From positions 62,001 to 126,000 of the forward strand of contig MU859146.1 in NCBI GenBank assembly GCA_033297205.1: 64,000 nucleotides of DNA, in the 5' to 3' direction. Positions 1 through 10,599 of this stretch are shown here, in pieces (within the stretch, counting starts at the first letter, position 1; each line of letters begins with the position of its first letter). Origin of the DNA: Pseudoneurospora amorphoporcata (Eukaryota > Ascomycota > Sordariomycetes > Sordariales > Sordariaceae). Below the pieces are notes generated by a model, which was given only the letters and a program-made list of their open reading frames with translations, was not told where the DNA came from and ran no database searches. The position numbers and the translations under genes were made by a program.

Positions 1-435
1 CCAAACACCATGCGCCGTTCCCTCAAGGAGGAGTGGGAGTGTACGGCTGTTTTGCCCAAGGTGCACAAGGGCGACATCTACTCGGTGGCGTGGAGCACGG
101 AGACGGGGTTGTTGGCGAGCGTGGGAAGTGATGGTGTTTTGGCGCTGTATCAGGAGACTACCAGCACCATCGCGCCAGAGAAGAAGACCGAGGAGGAGGA
201 CGAGGAGATGACGAACGGCGACGCGCCAACAACTAATGCTACTGCTGCTGCTACTGCTCCTGGGAGCTGGAAGGTTCTCACCACCGTCAAGAGCGCTCAT
301 GGACCGTACGAGATCAACCATATCACATGGTGCAAGAGATACGATGCTGGCTCGGAACGCAAGGGCGAGGAAGAAATGCTGGTCACGACGGGCGATGATG
401 GTGTTGTTAGGCCTTGGCAGGTTAGGATACAATGA
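1..435 (+). CDS. CIA1: WD40 protein resembling CIA1, 3' end only
   Basis: The frame is open from base 1 and ends at a stop at 433-435, so this is the last 144 codons of a gene that begins outside the window. Two WD40-like blades are visible: one around KVHKGDIYSVAWS and GLLASVGSDGVLALY, the other around AHGPYEINHITWC and MLVTTGDDGVVRPW. An acidic, low-complexity insert (EEEDEEMTNGD, then an Ala/Thr run) separates them. The arrangement, ending a few residues after the last blade, fits CIA1/CIAO1, the WD40 scaffold of the cytosolic iron-sulfur targeting complex that passes Fe-S clusters to nuclear and cytosolic apoproteins. WD40 repeats are generic and the N-terminal blades are missing, so the family assignment is an inference. 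Another seven-blade WD40 protein is the main alternative. Confidence 0.6.
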   Translation, partial: PNTMRRSLKEEWECTAVLPKVHKGDIYSVAWSTETGLLASVGSDGVLALYQETTSTIAPEKKTEEEDEEMTNGDAPTTNATAAATAPGSWKVLTTVKSAHGPYEINHITWCKRYDAGSERKGEEEMLVTTGDDGVVRPWQVRIQ

Positions 436-2847
436 GCAGTCGTAAAGGGCTGCCAAGGTTATCTTGGGTGAATTTTGATGCTGGAAGGCAGTCTGTGGAT
501 AAAGGATAGGCGTATGTCTGTCACATTTGCTGGAAAGGATAGAGACGCGGGCAAGGTCAGCCACTTGGTGTTATGATACCCCTATATAACAATGGTATAG
601 GACTTTTTTCACACCATCTTTTCAAGTTAAAATCGTCAACGGAGAAGTGACAAGATACATGACCATAAGTCCACCTTGCTGAGCATACCGTACCCATGAC
701 CTTCGCATGGCCCGTTCCTCTTCTTCATCTGCCTTTAACACCTCCCTGTATGTATCGGCCGGCCGGGATCTCAACCACCGACTTACACTCAACCAACCCG
801 TATTCAGCCACATTGGGGAAAAAATACAGTATTCGAATATACATGGTACCACATACGTAGTAGTAAGGACGGAGATATGGTTTCGGATCGTCAGGGAAGC
901 ACGACTCGAACATTTCAAAGTTTTAAAGTTTCCATGTTGCTATTTCGGACTGTGACAGGCCATGAGGGCATGTAGATGGACCTGGACAGACCCCATTCTC
1001 ATCCGGGCAACCGAGAACACCCGTTCGAGTGCACTGTGAATGGTACTTCACATCTGTTCTGGGGAAAGGGGAGTTGTTGTGGGGCTGCGAAGGCATATAT
1101 GTCCCGGTGTTTTAGCCAGGCCATGAAGGTTGTCTGTCGTGTAGTTATGTATGACCTTATCCTCAATCCTCAGTGTAGGTAATAGTACATACGTGACGAT
1201 GTTTTCCACGTGTTTTAAACTTGGCAGTCACGAGCTACCTGGTACAGCAAGCACTCTTTGTGATGAATATAAAGCCGCCTCTCATTGCTGATTGAGCATT
1301 TTGGATGTCCAAAGAAGTGTCAACGGGATTCACGGATACGAAGTGATGCCATTCCCAGTTTCTAGTGTATATCGACGGGAGCCCCAAAGTCGATGCCGAC
1401 TTCCAGAGCTCCACCAGGAGCCCAATGGATGCGACATGTTCGCCGAAGCTTCCAACGCTTCAAATGTTCAATGTGGCTTGACTCTTTTTCTGAAAAAACA
1501 GCAGGAAGCACACCGTATTTGAACACGGTGTACATATTTCCCAGCTTCTTACCTTGCCGGTTGAAGCTATCTTCAACTGCGTTTTCAGTGTTTCCAAGTC
1601 TACATTGACCAATGTTGTTTTAGCATGTTTATCACCACTTTTATTACCATTCAGTGCTTTGAAGCATGTCTTTAAAACATGGAAACCGAAGTGTAACTGC
1701 CGTACACCCAAGCTTTCGTTACCGTCGACGCTACCCGCTACGCTACCCATTATCCGGGCGCAATGGCGTCGCTGGCTGGCTATGCAAGCTCTCCTTCCTG
1801 GCGGGCGTTGGCGGCGCTCGGGCGCCCGGATCAACAGCCAAGCGTCGAACGGACTTGGCGGAGTACCGAGCGGAGTAAACAAGCCAATCCCCGACATCAC
1901 CGAAGAGCCGGCTCTCGGAACCACCGGGTAATCCTCGCTCGGCCTTCGCTCGACGGGGCGGTAGGTGGGAGTTCTCCACAAGATGGGGGGGTTGAACCCC
2001 TCTTCCTTGCCCAAAAATCCCAGACAGAAGAAGTTGGAGGTTTGTTGTTGTGTTGGGCATTGAATTGACAGTACTTGGTGATACGGTACGTATGTTTCGT
2101 ACGTATTGTAAGTTACACAAGCTTCCGTCCAAGCTTTCCCTGCCCGCCCTACGGGCTACGGATGCTGCCCGTTATCAGGTATCAGTGCAGTGGAACTCCA
2201 ATATAGCTGCCTTGTCAGTAAACATTCAGTTGGGTTGTTGAGATGGGGTAGAGGTAGGTGAAGATGGAGGTAGCAGTTGGGCAGGAAGATATATGAACTA
2301 TTTCGAGATCTTGCCAGGTCCGATCTGCGGGGTAACAGATGATCATCTCCGAGGCTACCGAAATGTGCTGTTGATGCTCGCCCCCTTGTTGACCCCTTTT
2401 CAAACACAAACAAATCAATAAAAGTAAACAAAGCAAGCCACTTTAGATCGAAGCAGAGCGAGTAAGATAAAGTATGAACAATCATCGAATGAATGTATTG
2501 TTTGTGCAAGGAGAGTAAATATTTGGTATCACATCCATTCATTATTTCCAAAAACCCAACAACCCCAGGTATGCAGTGAGCAGGAACCGAATACAGATAC
2601 AATTATGAACAAGAGAAAAACACCATGTAGTATTCGTCAGTAAGCGAAGAGGAAGAAGGAAAAAGAATAACACCTTCCCGTCCCAAAACCAATGAACACT
2701 TTCTATCCGCCTCGAAATCCCGTCCTCATGCACGCGCATACATAATACACAGACCTAGGTCTCCGCCGTGTTCGTGGTTGTTTGACTTTTGCTGCTTACT
2801 TTTTGCTTGGCGTTCTTCATCCATCGACATCCCTTCTCGCACACCCC
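436..2847. other. Intergenic region between CIA1-like gene and KGD1 3' end
   Basis: No convincing gene on either strand; the short frames here lack codon bias and recognisable domains. A 7-bp perfect hairpin (ACACCGT/ACGGTGT) lies at 1510-1531. The stretch at about 1725-2000 is GC-rich, contains repeated CGCTACC words and a CCGGGCGC...GCGCCCGG inverted match, and looks unlike its surroundings. It could be an old repeat fragment. The last few hundred bases probably hold the KGD1 3' UTR. Confidence 0.5.
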
Positions 2848-5800
2848 TTACTCGCCCTTGAGCTTGCTCTGGGTAACAGAGAAAGCCATCTCGACAAGAT
2901 CCTTCTCCTCCTTGAGGTGAGAAGACTTCTTGCCAGTAGCGACAGAAGCGGAAGGAGCACGGCCAGCGTACATAACGTGCTTGCGGTCGTGGTTCTTGGT
3001 GTGGTTAAGGAGGGTCTCAAGGCGGGGCTGAGTGTAGGACCAGGGGCCGGCGTTGAGGGGCTCCTCCTGGGCCCAAACGATGGTCTTGGCGTTGGGGTAC
3101 CGGTCCAGGTTCTCACGGAGCTTCTCCCAAGGGAAGGGATGGAGCTGCTCGATACGAGTGAAGGCGACGTTATCGATCTTGTTGTCCTGGCGGTGCTTGA
3201 GGAGAGCGGCATAGACCTGACCAGTGCAGAGAATGACACGCTCAATCTCCTCAGGGGCCTTGATCTCACCAGTCTGGTGAGCAGGGTCCTCAAGGATCCA
3301 GCGGAAGTGAGCGTCCTCAGTGAACTCCTCGATGTCGGAGCGAGCGACGGGGTGGCGCAGGAGGGACTTGGAGAAGAAGATGATGAGGGCTAAGTAACAA
3401 GGTTAGCATCTTGTGCAGATACAGGGGGTTTCAGGCACATCAACTTACGCTTGCGGAACTGCCTCTTCATCTGGCGACGGAGGATGTGGAAGAGGTTGGC
3501 AGGAGAGGTCATGTAGGCAATCTGCAAGTTGCAGTCCTGGTGCTGACGCTGAAGCTTCTCGGGGGAGGGGTAGATGCGAGGATCCTCGTTGCAAAGCTGG
3601 AGGAAACGCTCGATACGAGCGGAAGAGTGCTCGGGACCCTGGCCGTCATAACCGTGGGGGAGAGACACGACGAGGCCGGTACGCTGCATCCACTTGCTCT
3701 CGCCAGAGGCAAGGAACTGGTCAATGATGACCTGAGCGGTGTTGGCGAAATCACCGAACTGGGCCTCCCACATGTTGAAGCCGTTCGGGTCCTGGAGAGA
3801 GTAACCATACTCGAAACCGAGGATACCATACTCGGAGAGGGAAGAGTTCGAGATGACGAACTTGCCCTGGTCCTTGCTGATGTGCTGGAGAGGAGTGTAG
3901 GTGTCCTCAGTCTCCTGGTCGTGGAAGACGGCGTGGCGCTGAGAGAAGGTACCACGCTCAACATCCTGACCGGAGATACGGACGTGGTGGCCCTCGTTGA
4001 CGAGGGTGCCAAAGGCAAGAGCCTCAGCGGTAGACCAGTCAATGCCCTTGCCCTCAACAACGGACTTGGTGCGGTTGGTAAGGATACGCTTCAGGTTGCG
4101 ATGGGTTTGGAAGCCCTCGGGAGTGCTGCCAATGACGGTACCAATGTGCTCAAGAGTCTGCCTGTTGACGGCAGTAGGATTGTGAGGCAGAACCTCGGCA
4201 GCAAGCTCCTTGGGGCTCTTGAAGCCATTCCAGGCGCTGGTGGTCCACTCCTTGGAAGTGGGCTGGTAGTCCTTGGACTTGGAGAAGCTCTCCTCGAGCA
4301 TGCCCCAGACCCACTTCTTGTGCTCCTCAATGTCCTCCTTGGTGAAGGTGCCCTCCTTGAGGAGCTGGTCAACGTAGATGTTGATCTGAGGGTTCTTGGC
4401 GTTGATGCGCTTGTACATGAGGGGCTGAGTGAAGGAAGGCTGGTCGGTCTCGTTGTGGCCGTGCTTGCGGTAGCAAACAAGATCGATGACAACGTCCTGC
4501 TTGAACTCGGCACGCCAGTCAGCAGCGAGCTGGCAGACGAAGTTGACAGCCTCGACATCGTCAGCGTTGACGTGGAAGACGGGGGCGTCAATGGCCTTGG
4601 CGATATCCGTGCAGTAGGCAGTGGAGCGGGCGAAGCGGGGGTCAGTGGTGAAACCGATCTGGTTGTTGACAACCAAGTGGATGGTGCCACCGGTAGAGAA
4701 GGCGGGGAGAGAGTGGAAGCCCAAGCACTCGTAGACGATACCCTGGCCGGCGACGGCGGCATCACCGTGGAGGAGGACACCCATGGCGCTCTTGTGGTCA
4801 CTCTCGTCGTTGTTGTAGTGCTGGATGGCGCGGACCTTGCCGAGGACAACGGGGTCCTCAGCCTCGAGATGGGAGGGGTTGGCAACGAGAGAGAGCTGGA
4901 CGCGCTTGCCGGAGGGGGTAGGGCGCTCGAAGTTCATACCCAAGTGGTACTTGACGTCACCGGAACCCTCCTCATCGGCACCGGCCATACCGGCGAACTC
5001 GGAGAAAATGGCCTCGTTGGGCTTGCGGACGACGTTGGAGAGCACGTTGAGACGGCCACGATGGGGCATACCAATGACAATATCCTTGACGCCGTAGTCA
5101 ACCGAGCGATCGATGAGGGCCTTCATACCGGGAACAAGGGTCTCGCAACCCTCAAGACCGAAACGCTTGTCGTTAGGGTACTTGGTGGCGAGGAAAGTCT
5201 CGAAGCTGGACGACCAGATGAGGCGGTCCAGAATGCGGCGCTTCTCATCAATCGAGTACTTGAAAGGCTGGGGAATTTCAAGGCGCTCACGGAGCCAGTC
5301 GCACTTCTCCCTGTCGGGGATGTGGATGAACTCAACACCATAGGAGCCGCAGTAGGTCTTCTCGCAGGCGTCGACGATCTCGCGGAGCGTCATCTTCTCA
5401 CGACCGTCGCGGGCGAAACGGGGGAGGATACCGGGGCCGAGGCTGTACTCGGTATCGAGGTCCTTCTCGGTGAAACCGTAGTATTCGGGGGTAAGCTCCT
5501 TGGGCTTGATGTTGCCGAAGCCCTTGGAGGCATCGGTGTTGCGGATGCCCAGAGGGTCAATGTTGGCCTTGTGGTGGCCACGGGCCTGGTAGGCGCGGAC
5601 GAGGAGTTGAACCTTCAAGTGGTTGGTGACGTTGGCACCCTCGCCAATGCCGACGCCGGCGCCGGCAGCAATGTTGGGCACCACGTTGGCGGCACCGGGA
5701 ACCAAGCTGGGAGGAGGCTGGAAGGCCTGGGAGATGGGCATGCTGCCGCTCTCCATGTTCTTGAAGTAGACCTGCCACGAGACGTGGACGCTCTTGGGGT

Positions 5801-6038
5801 CCTCCTTCCATTGGACGTACATCTCGTCGATATAGTTGGCGGCGCTGCCCGAGAGGAAGTTGTCGTTGGGGTCGGGAGGGCTGTGGAGAGCGCTCTCGTG
5901 GCGCCTCTGCTGGGAGACGGCCATGGGACGGCGGCCGACAGCGGGCTTGAGGGAGGCCCTGGTGGTCTGGGAGACCTGGGAGAAGCATCGTTTTGAGGCA
6001 CCTGCAGTCTGCAGGGCCCGGATAGAACCGCGCAACAT
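2848..6038 (-). CDS. KGD1: 2-oxoglutarate dehydrogenase E1, mitochondrial
   Basis: Two exons, 6038-3449 and 3389-2848, separated by a 59-nt intron (3390-3448; donor GTAAGT, branch GCTAAC, acceptor TTAG), give 1043 residues, the usual length for fungal KGD1. It is the thiamine-diphosphate E1 subunit that decarboxylates 2-oxoglutarate in the TCA cycle in the matrix. The start at 6038 gives a classic presequence (MLRGSIRALQTAGASKRCFS); an in-frame ATG at 6092 would add 18 residues and spoil it. Family signatures seen include the N-terminal DNFLSGSAANYIDEMY segment that binds E2, the cofactor-region GMPHRGRLNVL, LVANPSHLEAEDPVV and HGDAAVAGQG, and the transketolase-like pyrimidine domain with FEYGYSLQDPNGFNMWEAQFGDF. 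Exon 2 supplies the C-terminal domain (RVILCTGQVYAALL, AQEEPLNAGPWSY) and ends in KLKGE. Codon choice is very biased, as expected of a highly expressed gene. Confidence 0.97.
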
Positions 6039-8110
6039 GATGGGTGGCTGTGGTAAGGTGAGGGTATTAGGACGCAGAAACCGAAAGCACAATTCAAGCA
6101 GCGGGGTTTAGAGGGGAGATGGGTATGCGCAAAAAGGCAAAAGGAGCGGCGGAGTAAGTCTAGGTTCCGGTTGTCGTCGTCGACTCGGAGGGGAATGGGG
6201 AGAGAAGACAAGAAGAGGATCGGAATTGGGGGGAGGGGGAGGACAGACGTTTGGTGTTTTTTGGTATTTGGTTGTCGGGAGAAGGGACGGGAAGAAGACG
6301 GAGACGGAGCGAGACAACTAAAAGCTTGGCCGGCCCAAGGTAAAAAAAAGGGCCTCACTGTGTTGTTGAGTTGCTCCGTCCACTGCTGTGCTGTGGAAGT
6401 GACAGCGGGAAGTAGCTCGTACAGTGAGCATCAGGGGAGATGCACGGTCCTGCGGAGGACGATGACGGCAGGCACCTGCTGAGGCTCCCTCTTGGCTCCC
6501 GCCGTTGCACCGCTACAAGTGCCCCGTGGGTGCTTCTCTTGGCCATCGCTTTAACGTGGTGGAGCCGGCGAACGGGACGAGCCTGCCAAGTTCTCGCACT
6601 GGGAACAAGTCCCCAAGACTCAGTCGAGGAACAACAGCAAAGTCTCTCAGTAGGTAGGTACACTACAGTATAGCCGCAAATTTATCCCAGCTACATACAC
6701 GAACAGTCATGAAGAGGTTGTTGCAAGGGGCGGGAAAGTGTCTCAAAGCATCATACTGCGTACACTACACGTCTCCATTAATTCAAATCCTCTATAGACT
6801 ATCATGCACGCCGTACTGGAGTTTCCCTCTTTTGTTTCCAGCAAAGTCAAGGCGGAATTCACGGTTCAAGCGGTGACCACGCAAAAAGCAAGAACAGCCG
6901 GAAGTCATGGAGTTTTTTGTGGTTCAAGGGAGGAGCAGTGTCCCCATGACAAGTCATCAAGAACTGCCCTGGAAACTGTGGCAGTCGGAGCTAAAAGTTA
7001 CGGTCTGAAGAGTCATCAGCTCTTGCTGTTTATTCTGTTGTCAGTGCTAATTGGCTCCCGCACTTCCCGTTGGGTGCCCTTTTCCCCGGAGATCACGGTT
7101 CCAGGAGCAACGCCACTGCAGCCAAAGTGAGTAGTAATCTTGCAGAAAAAGGTGGAGAAAACTTGAGACGTGGAAATGTACTACGGTAACGTTTTCGGTT
7201 TCATCCTCGAATGAACTTTTCGAAGCTTTGCATCCATGGAACTGCGCTAGACATGCTGGCTGATGAGTTTTGGGTTTGGGGTTCACTACACACCGAGACT
7301 ACACTACCTACCACTGACCGCCTTGTGACTTGAGCCCTGTGACTTTTTTGAGGTCATCATCTATCGTCTCGAAAAGACAGTTGAGGCTGGTTTCATTCGA
7401 TTGTGTAATTGACCAACATAAAATCCTGCATCGTCAGCTGCCACCTTCTACCTATTTCATGAACCAGTTGCAGCACGTCACAGTGTCACAATTCTCATTG
7501 GCTGGCCGTGACAGGTTCGCCTTGTTGTCCAAGCTCTGCGCTGGTTTCGGATCCTTGGCATTTCCCAGCAGTTCATTGCCCAGAAATCCGACCTGGCAGC
7601 TGCCGTGCCAGTGTCAGGGCAGTCGGTTCAAAATCTCCCGAGCTGAAGTCTTGGAGTCTTTTGACAGGGCGACCGACCATGGAATCCATCCCAATTGTTA
7701 GTGCTCCACTGCAGCCTAGCCTCACACATCCAGCAACCATCACGCCAACGCCTCACCCCGGATTTCCGATTTCAAGATTGACGGACGGGACCTGGATTGG
7801 ACTTGCTTGGCATTACATACCACACTGCATCACCACGTAAAGCAAAGGCATCCCGCCGTGTACCTTGACGACGACGACTCTCTCATCGATATCAGTAAGG
7901 CGTAGTACACGAGCACGCTGTGACATTGGATACCGCATTAGTACAAAGGAAGATCGCGAGGCTGATGCATCTTTACAAGACACGGGATTCGGACATCTTA
8001 CAAGAGATAAGATAAAGAAGAAGTGGGAACTGGGCGTGGGCTTCCATTTGAGGTCCCAAGGGCGGATAGGGAGGACTATCAGTCCGTACCTCCACAACCC
8101 AGGCGTCGTC
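6039..8110. other. Divergent promoter region of KGD1 and TFB1
   Basis: About 2.1 kb separates the two start codons, which face away from each other. It should hold both promoters and 5' UTRs. No coding sequence is convincing. An open frame runs in phase into TFB1 from 7865 but lacks the expected protein character. No regulatory site can be named with confidence. Confidence 0.6.
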
Positions 8111-10087
8111 ATGGCCCCGGTTGAGATTCCCCGGGGACGGGCCTCTTTCAAAAAAAGAGAAGGCATCATCACATTGTCCGAAGACAAGACAGCCCTGATA
8201 TGGAGCCCCTTACCGGGCACTGGCCCACCCGTCATCTCACTTTCCGTATCCAACATCACAAACCTCCAACAGACGCCCAAGACTAATCCCAAGGTCGTCT
8301 TGAGGGTCGTCGAGAAGCCCAAAGGCCCCGGCGCGGATCCGGCTGCCTATCCCTTCCAGTTCACGCATGGCACCGAAGCCAGGAATGAGGCCGATGCTAT
8401 CAAGGACATTCTCTCCCAGATCATTGCTGAGCTTCGTGGCGATGACCCTTCACTGCCCAAGCCGGCCAAGGCTGGCCCTAACGGCGCCGGCGCCTCTGCC
8501 GCCATGGCCATGGCCAGTGCCGTGAACTCGAAGCATTTGCCGTTCCGCTGGTTCGAAGACGACATGCTAAAGGCCGATGTAGAACTCCAGCAGTCACTCA
8601 TGAAGAAGGACAAGACGTTGGCTCAGATATACAACGACGCAAAGTCGTCCAAGCCAGACTCATTATCGGATGCCTCCTTCAACAACCAGTTCTGGGCCAC
8701 CCGTGTCAGTCTGCTACGTGCCTACGCCATTGAGCTGAATCAAAAGAAGGGCTCATATAACGTCTTATCAACCATCAAGCCACGAACCGAGAACGGCGAG
8801 CTCAAGCTGAACATTAACCATGAACAAGTCCAGCTCATCTTCCAACAGCACCCACTGGTCAAGCGGATCTACAATGTGAACGTCCCCAAGCTCACAGAGT
8901 CCGAGTTCTGGTCCCGCTTCTTCCTCAGTCGTCTGTCCAAGAAGCTCCGCGGCGAGCGCATCACCGACAATGACAACACCGATCCCTTATTCGACAAGTA
9001 TCTCGAAGCCGATAACACCATGGCCGTCCCGGCCAAGATCACCGCCACGAGCGTACCGCCCATCATCAACATCGAAGCCAACGAAGAGAACCAGGGCGGA
9101 TTCAGGAGTGGCAACCTCAAAGACGTCGAGATGCGTCCTCGCGCCAACATCCCCATCATCAGAACGCTCAATTCCTTGTCAGAAAAGATCATGGCCAACG
9201 TCGCCCCCAGCGACGTCGACCCTTCGGCAGCATCCTACTCCAAAGACGGCATCGCCGACGCCTTGTCCCAACAACTCGCCCTGCAAGACCTCCGCGGCGA
9301 CGCCGAAGCCCAGCTGATTCGGCTCTCCGTGAAGGACACCTCCACCTTCTTCACCGGCAACCAGCCCTCGCTCACAGACCAAGAGGCCGCCGACGCGCGC
9401 CTCTACGCCGCCCAAGTCCCCTCGGACGTCCTATTCGAAGTGCAAGCAGACATGGACACGCTCGACTCGGACGGGCGCGGTGGGATCGATCTGCACCGGT
9501 CCATTGGCGTCGACCCGGATTCCGAGGACGACTCGTCGTCAGCCCTCGATTCCAAGAAGGGCCCAAAGCCCCAACACGTCGGCTCCCGCGCCTCGTTGCG
9601 ATTCGCCCAAACCCAAATCCTCGACGGCATGAAATCCGCTCGTTCGCATTTGACCACGCACGGATCCCACACCAACGCCTCCGAAGAACGACCCATGTCT
9701 TTACCGACGGACCTCGCCCACCGCGCCACCCTGACGTGCGCAACAACCGCCGAATTCCTGAAACAATTCTGGACCGTCTTCAACAGCACCTCCTCCACTA
9801 ATTTGGACCCAGAGAAGGCGCAAGAACTGGCTTACCTAGCCGACTCGCTCGTGCGTTCCCGTCAAAGAATCGAGGCGTTGGCTGAAGAGGCGGAGAAGAG
9901 GCGACAAGAAATCATGGAGAAGAGAAAGAAGGAGATTAGAGAGTATTATCAGAAGACGGGTCGCAAAGCGAGGTGGGTTCCTGTTGGTGGGGGGCGGGAT
10001 GCGGTTTGGGCGGTTTTTGAGGGAATTGTGAAGGGACTGGAGAGGGCCGCGGGGGTTTGGGAGGTTGTTAGCAATGGTGGTGGTTAG
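8111..10087 (+). CDS. TFB1: TFIIH core subunit Tfb1/p62
   Basis: Single exon of 658 codons. The protein is the p62 subunit of general transcription and repair factor TFIIH, which docks XPC/TFIIE-type partners and anchors the core to XPB/XPD. The N-terminal PH-like domain is visible at about residues 1-115 (FKKREGIITLSEDKTALIWSP, then VSNITNLQQTPKTNPKVVLRVV). Two BSD domains follow, the clearest with FWATRVSLLRAYAIE and SEFWSRFFLSRL (FW and F/Y core residues). The C-terminal third contains a helical, charged region (AEEAEKRRQEIMEKRKKEIREYY). The start at 8111 (gtcATGGC) is chosen because the PH domain begins right after it. The frame is open 82 codons further upstream, but that extension lacks conserved character. 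It is convergent with ORC5, 512 bases away. Confidence 0.93.
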   Translation: MAPVEIPRGRASFKKREGIITLSEDKTALIWSPLPGTGPPVISLSVSNITNLQQTPKTNPKVVLRVVEKPKGPGADPAAYPFQFTHGTEARNEADAIKDILSQIIAELRGDDPSLPKPAKAGPNGAGASAAMAMASAVNSKHLPFRWFEDDMLKADVELQQSLMKKDKTLAQIYNDAKSSKPDSLSDASFNNQFWATRVSLLRAYAIELNQKKGSYNVLSTIKPRTENGELKLNINHEQVQLIFQQHPLVKRIYNVNVPKLTESEFWSRFFLSRLSKKLRGERITDNDNTDPLFDKYLEADNTMAVPAKITATSVPPIINIEANEENQGGFRSGNLKDVEMRPRANIPIIRTLNSLSEKIMANVAPSDVDPSAASYSKDGIADALSQQLALQDLRGDAEAQLIRLSVKDTSTFFTGNQPSLTDQEAADARLYAAQVPSDVLFEVQADMDTLDSDGRGGIDLHRSIGVDPDSEDDSSSALDSKKGPKPQHVGSRASLRFAQTQILDGMKSARSHLTTHGSHTNASEERPMSLPTDLAHRATLTCATTAEFLKQFWTVFNSTSSTNLDPEKAQELAYLADSLVRSRQRIEALAEEAEKRRQEIMEKRKKEIREYYQKTGRKARWVPVGGGRDAVWAVFEGIVKGLERAAGVWEVVSNGGG

Positions 10088-10599
10088 GGATTGCGAGAGG
10101 AAGAGAAGAGGAAGGAAACGGAGGGAAAGTGGTAGGGGATGATGGGTGTAAGGGAAGGGAGGACGATTAGAGTGAGTTCGATGCGAGATGGTGACTGGCC
10201 AGAGGTTTAATAGGTATTCATCGTTAAAGTCATCTGCGAAAAGTTGACAAGGTCAGACTGAGATTGACGGGATATAGAGTTAAGGTGAACAGAGAAGGTT
10301 GCAGTATGAGGCAGCGGTAATGGAGTATACAGTAGAGACTTGTTCGTTGGCAGTTCAAGTATCCTTACTAATACAGAGAATGAAGCTAGACACACAAATA
10401 CTGTTTGACGATTTCGGATCTGATGTTTCTCTCAATATTTGTCTTAACGAGACAGTAGGTCTAGATGCTATAAGACAGGTTATGTATGTATCTGCCTCGT
10501 ATAAGACACGAAAAGCTGATGTGCCTGAGACAAAGAGCGTCTTCAAAACAGACCTTCAACCCCCTTTCCTCTTCCTTCGCTCGTCCGTACGCTATTCAC
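10088..10599. other. Short convergent intergenic region, TFB1/ORC5
   Basis: 512 bases between the TFB1 stop and the ORC5 stop on the opposite strand. It must carry both 3' UTRs and polyadenylation signals. Nothing else recognised. Confidence 0.6.

Noticed and set aside
1460..2014. 184-codon minus-strand frame in the CIA1-KGD1 interval
   Set aside because: No family resemblance; overlaps equally long frames in other phases, within GC-rich repeat-like DNA.
2782..3393. 203-codon plus-strand frame opposite KGD1 exon 2
   Set aside because: Antisense shadow of a strongly codon-biased exon; the minus strand encodes the conserved KGD1 C terminus.
7865..8110. In-frame N-terminal extension of TFB1
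   Set aside because: The PH-like domain starts at the ATG at 8111; the 82 upstream codons show no conserved features and look like 5' UTR.
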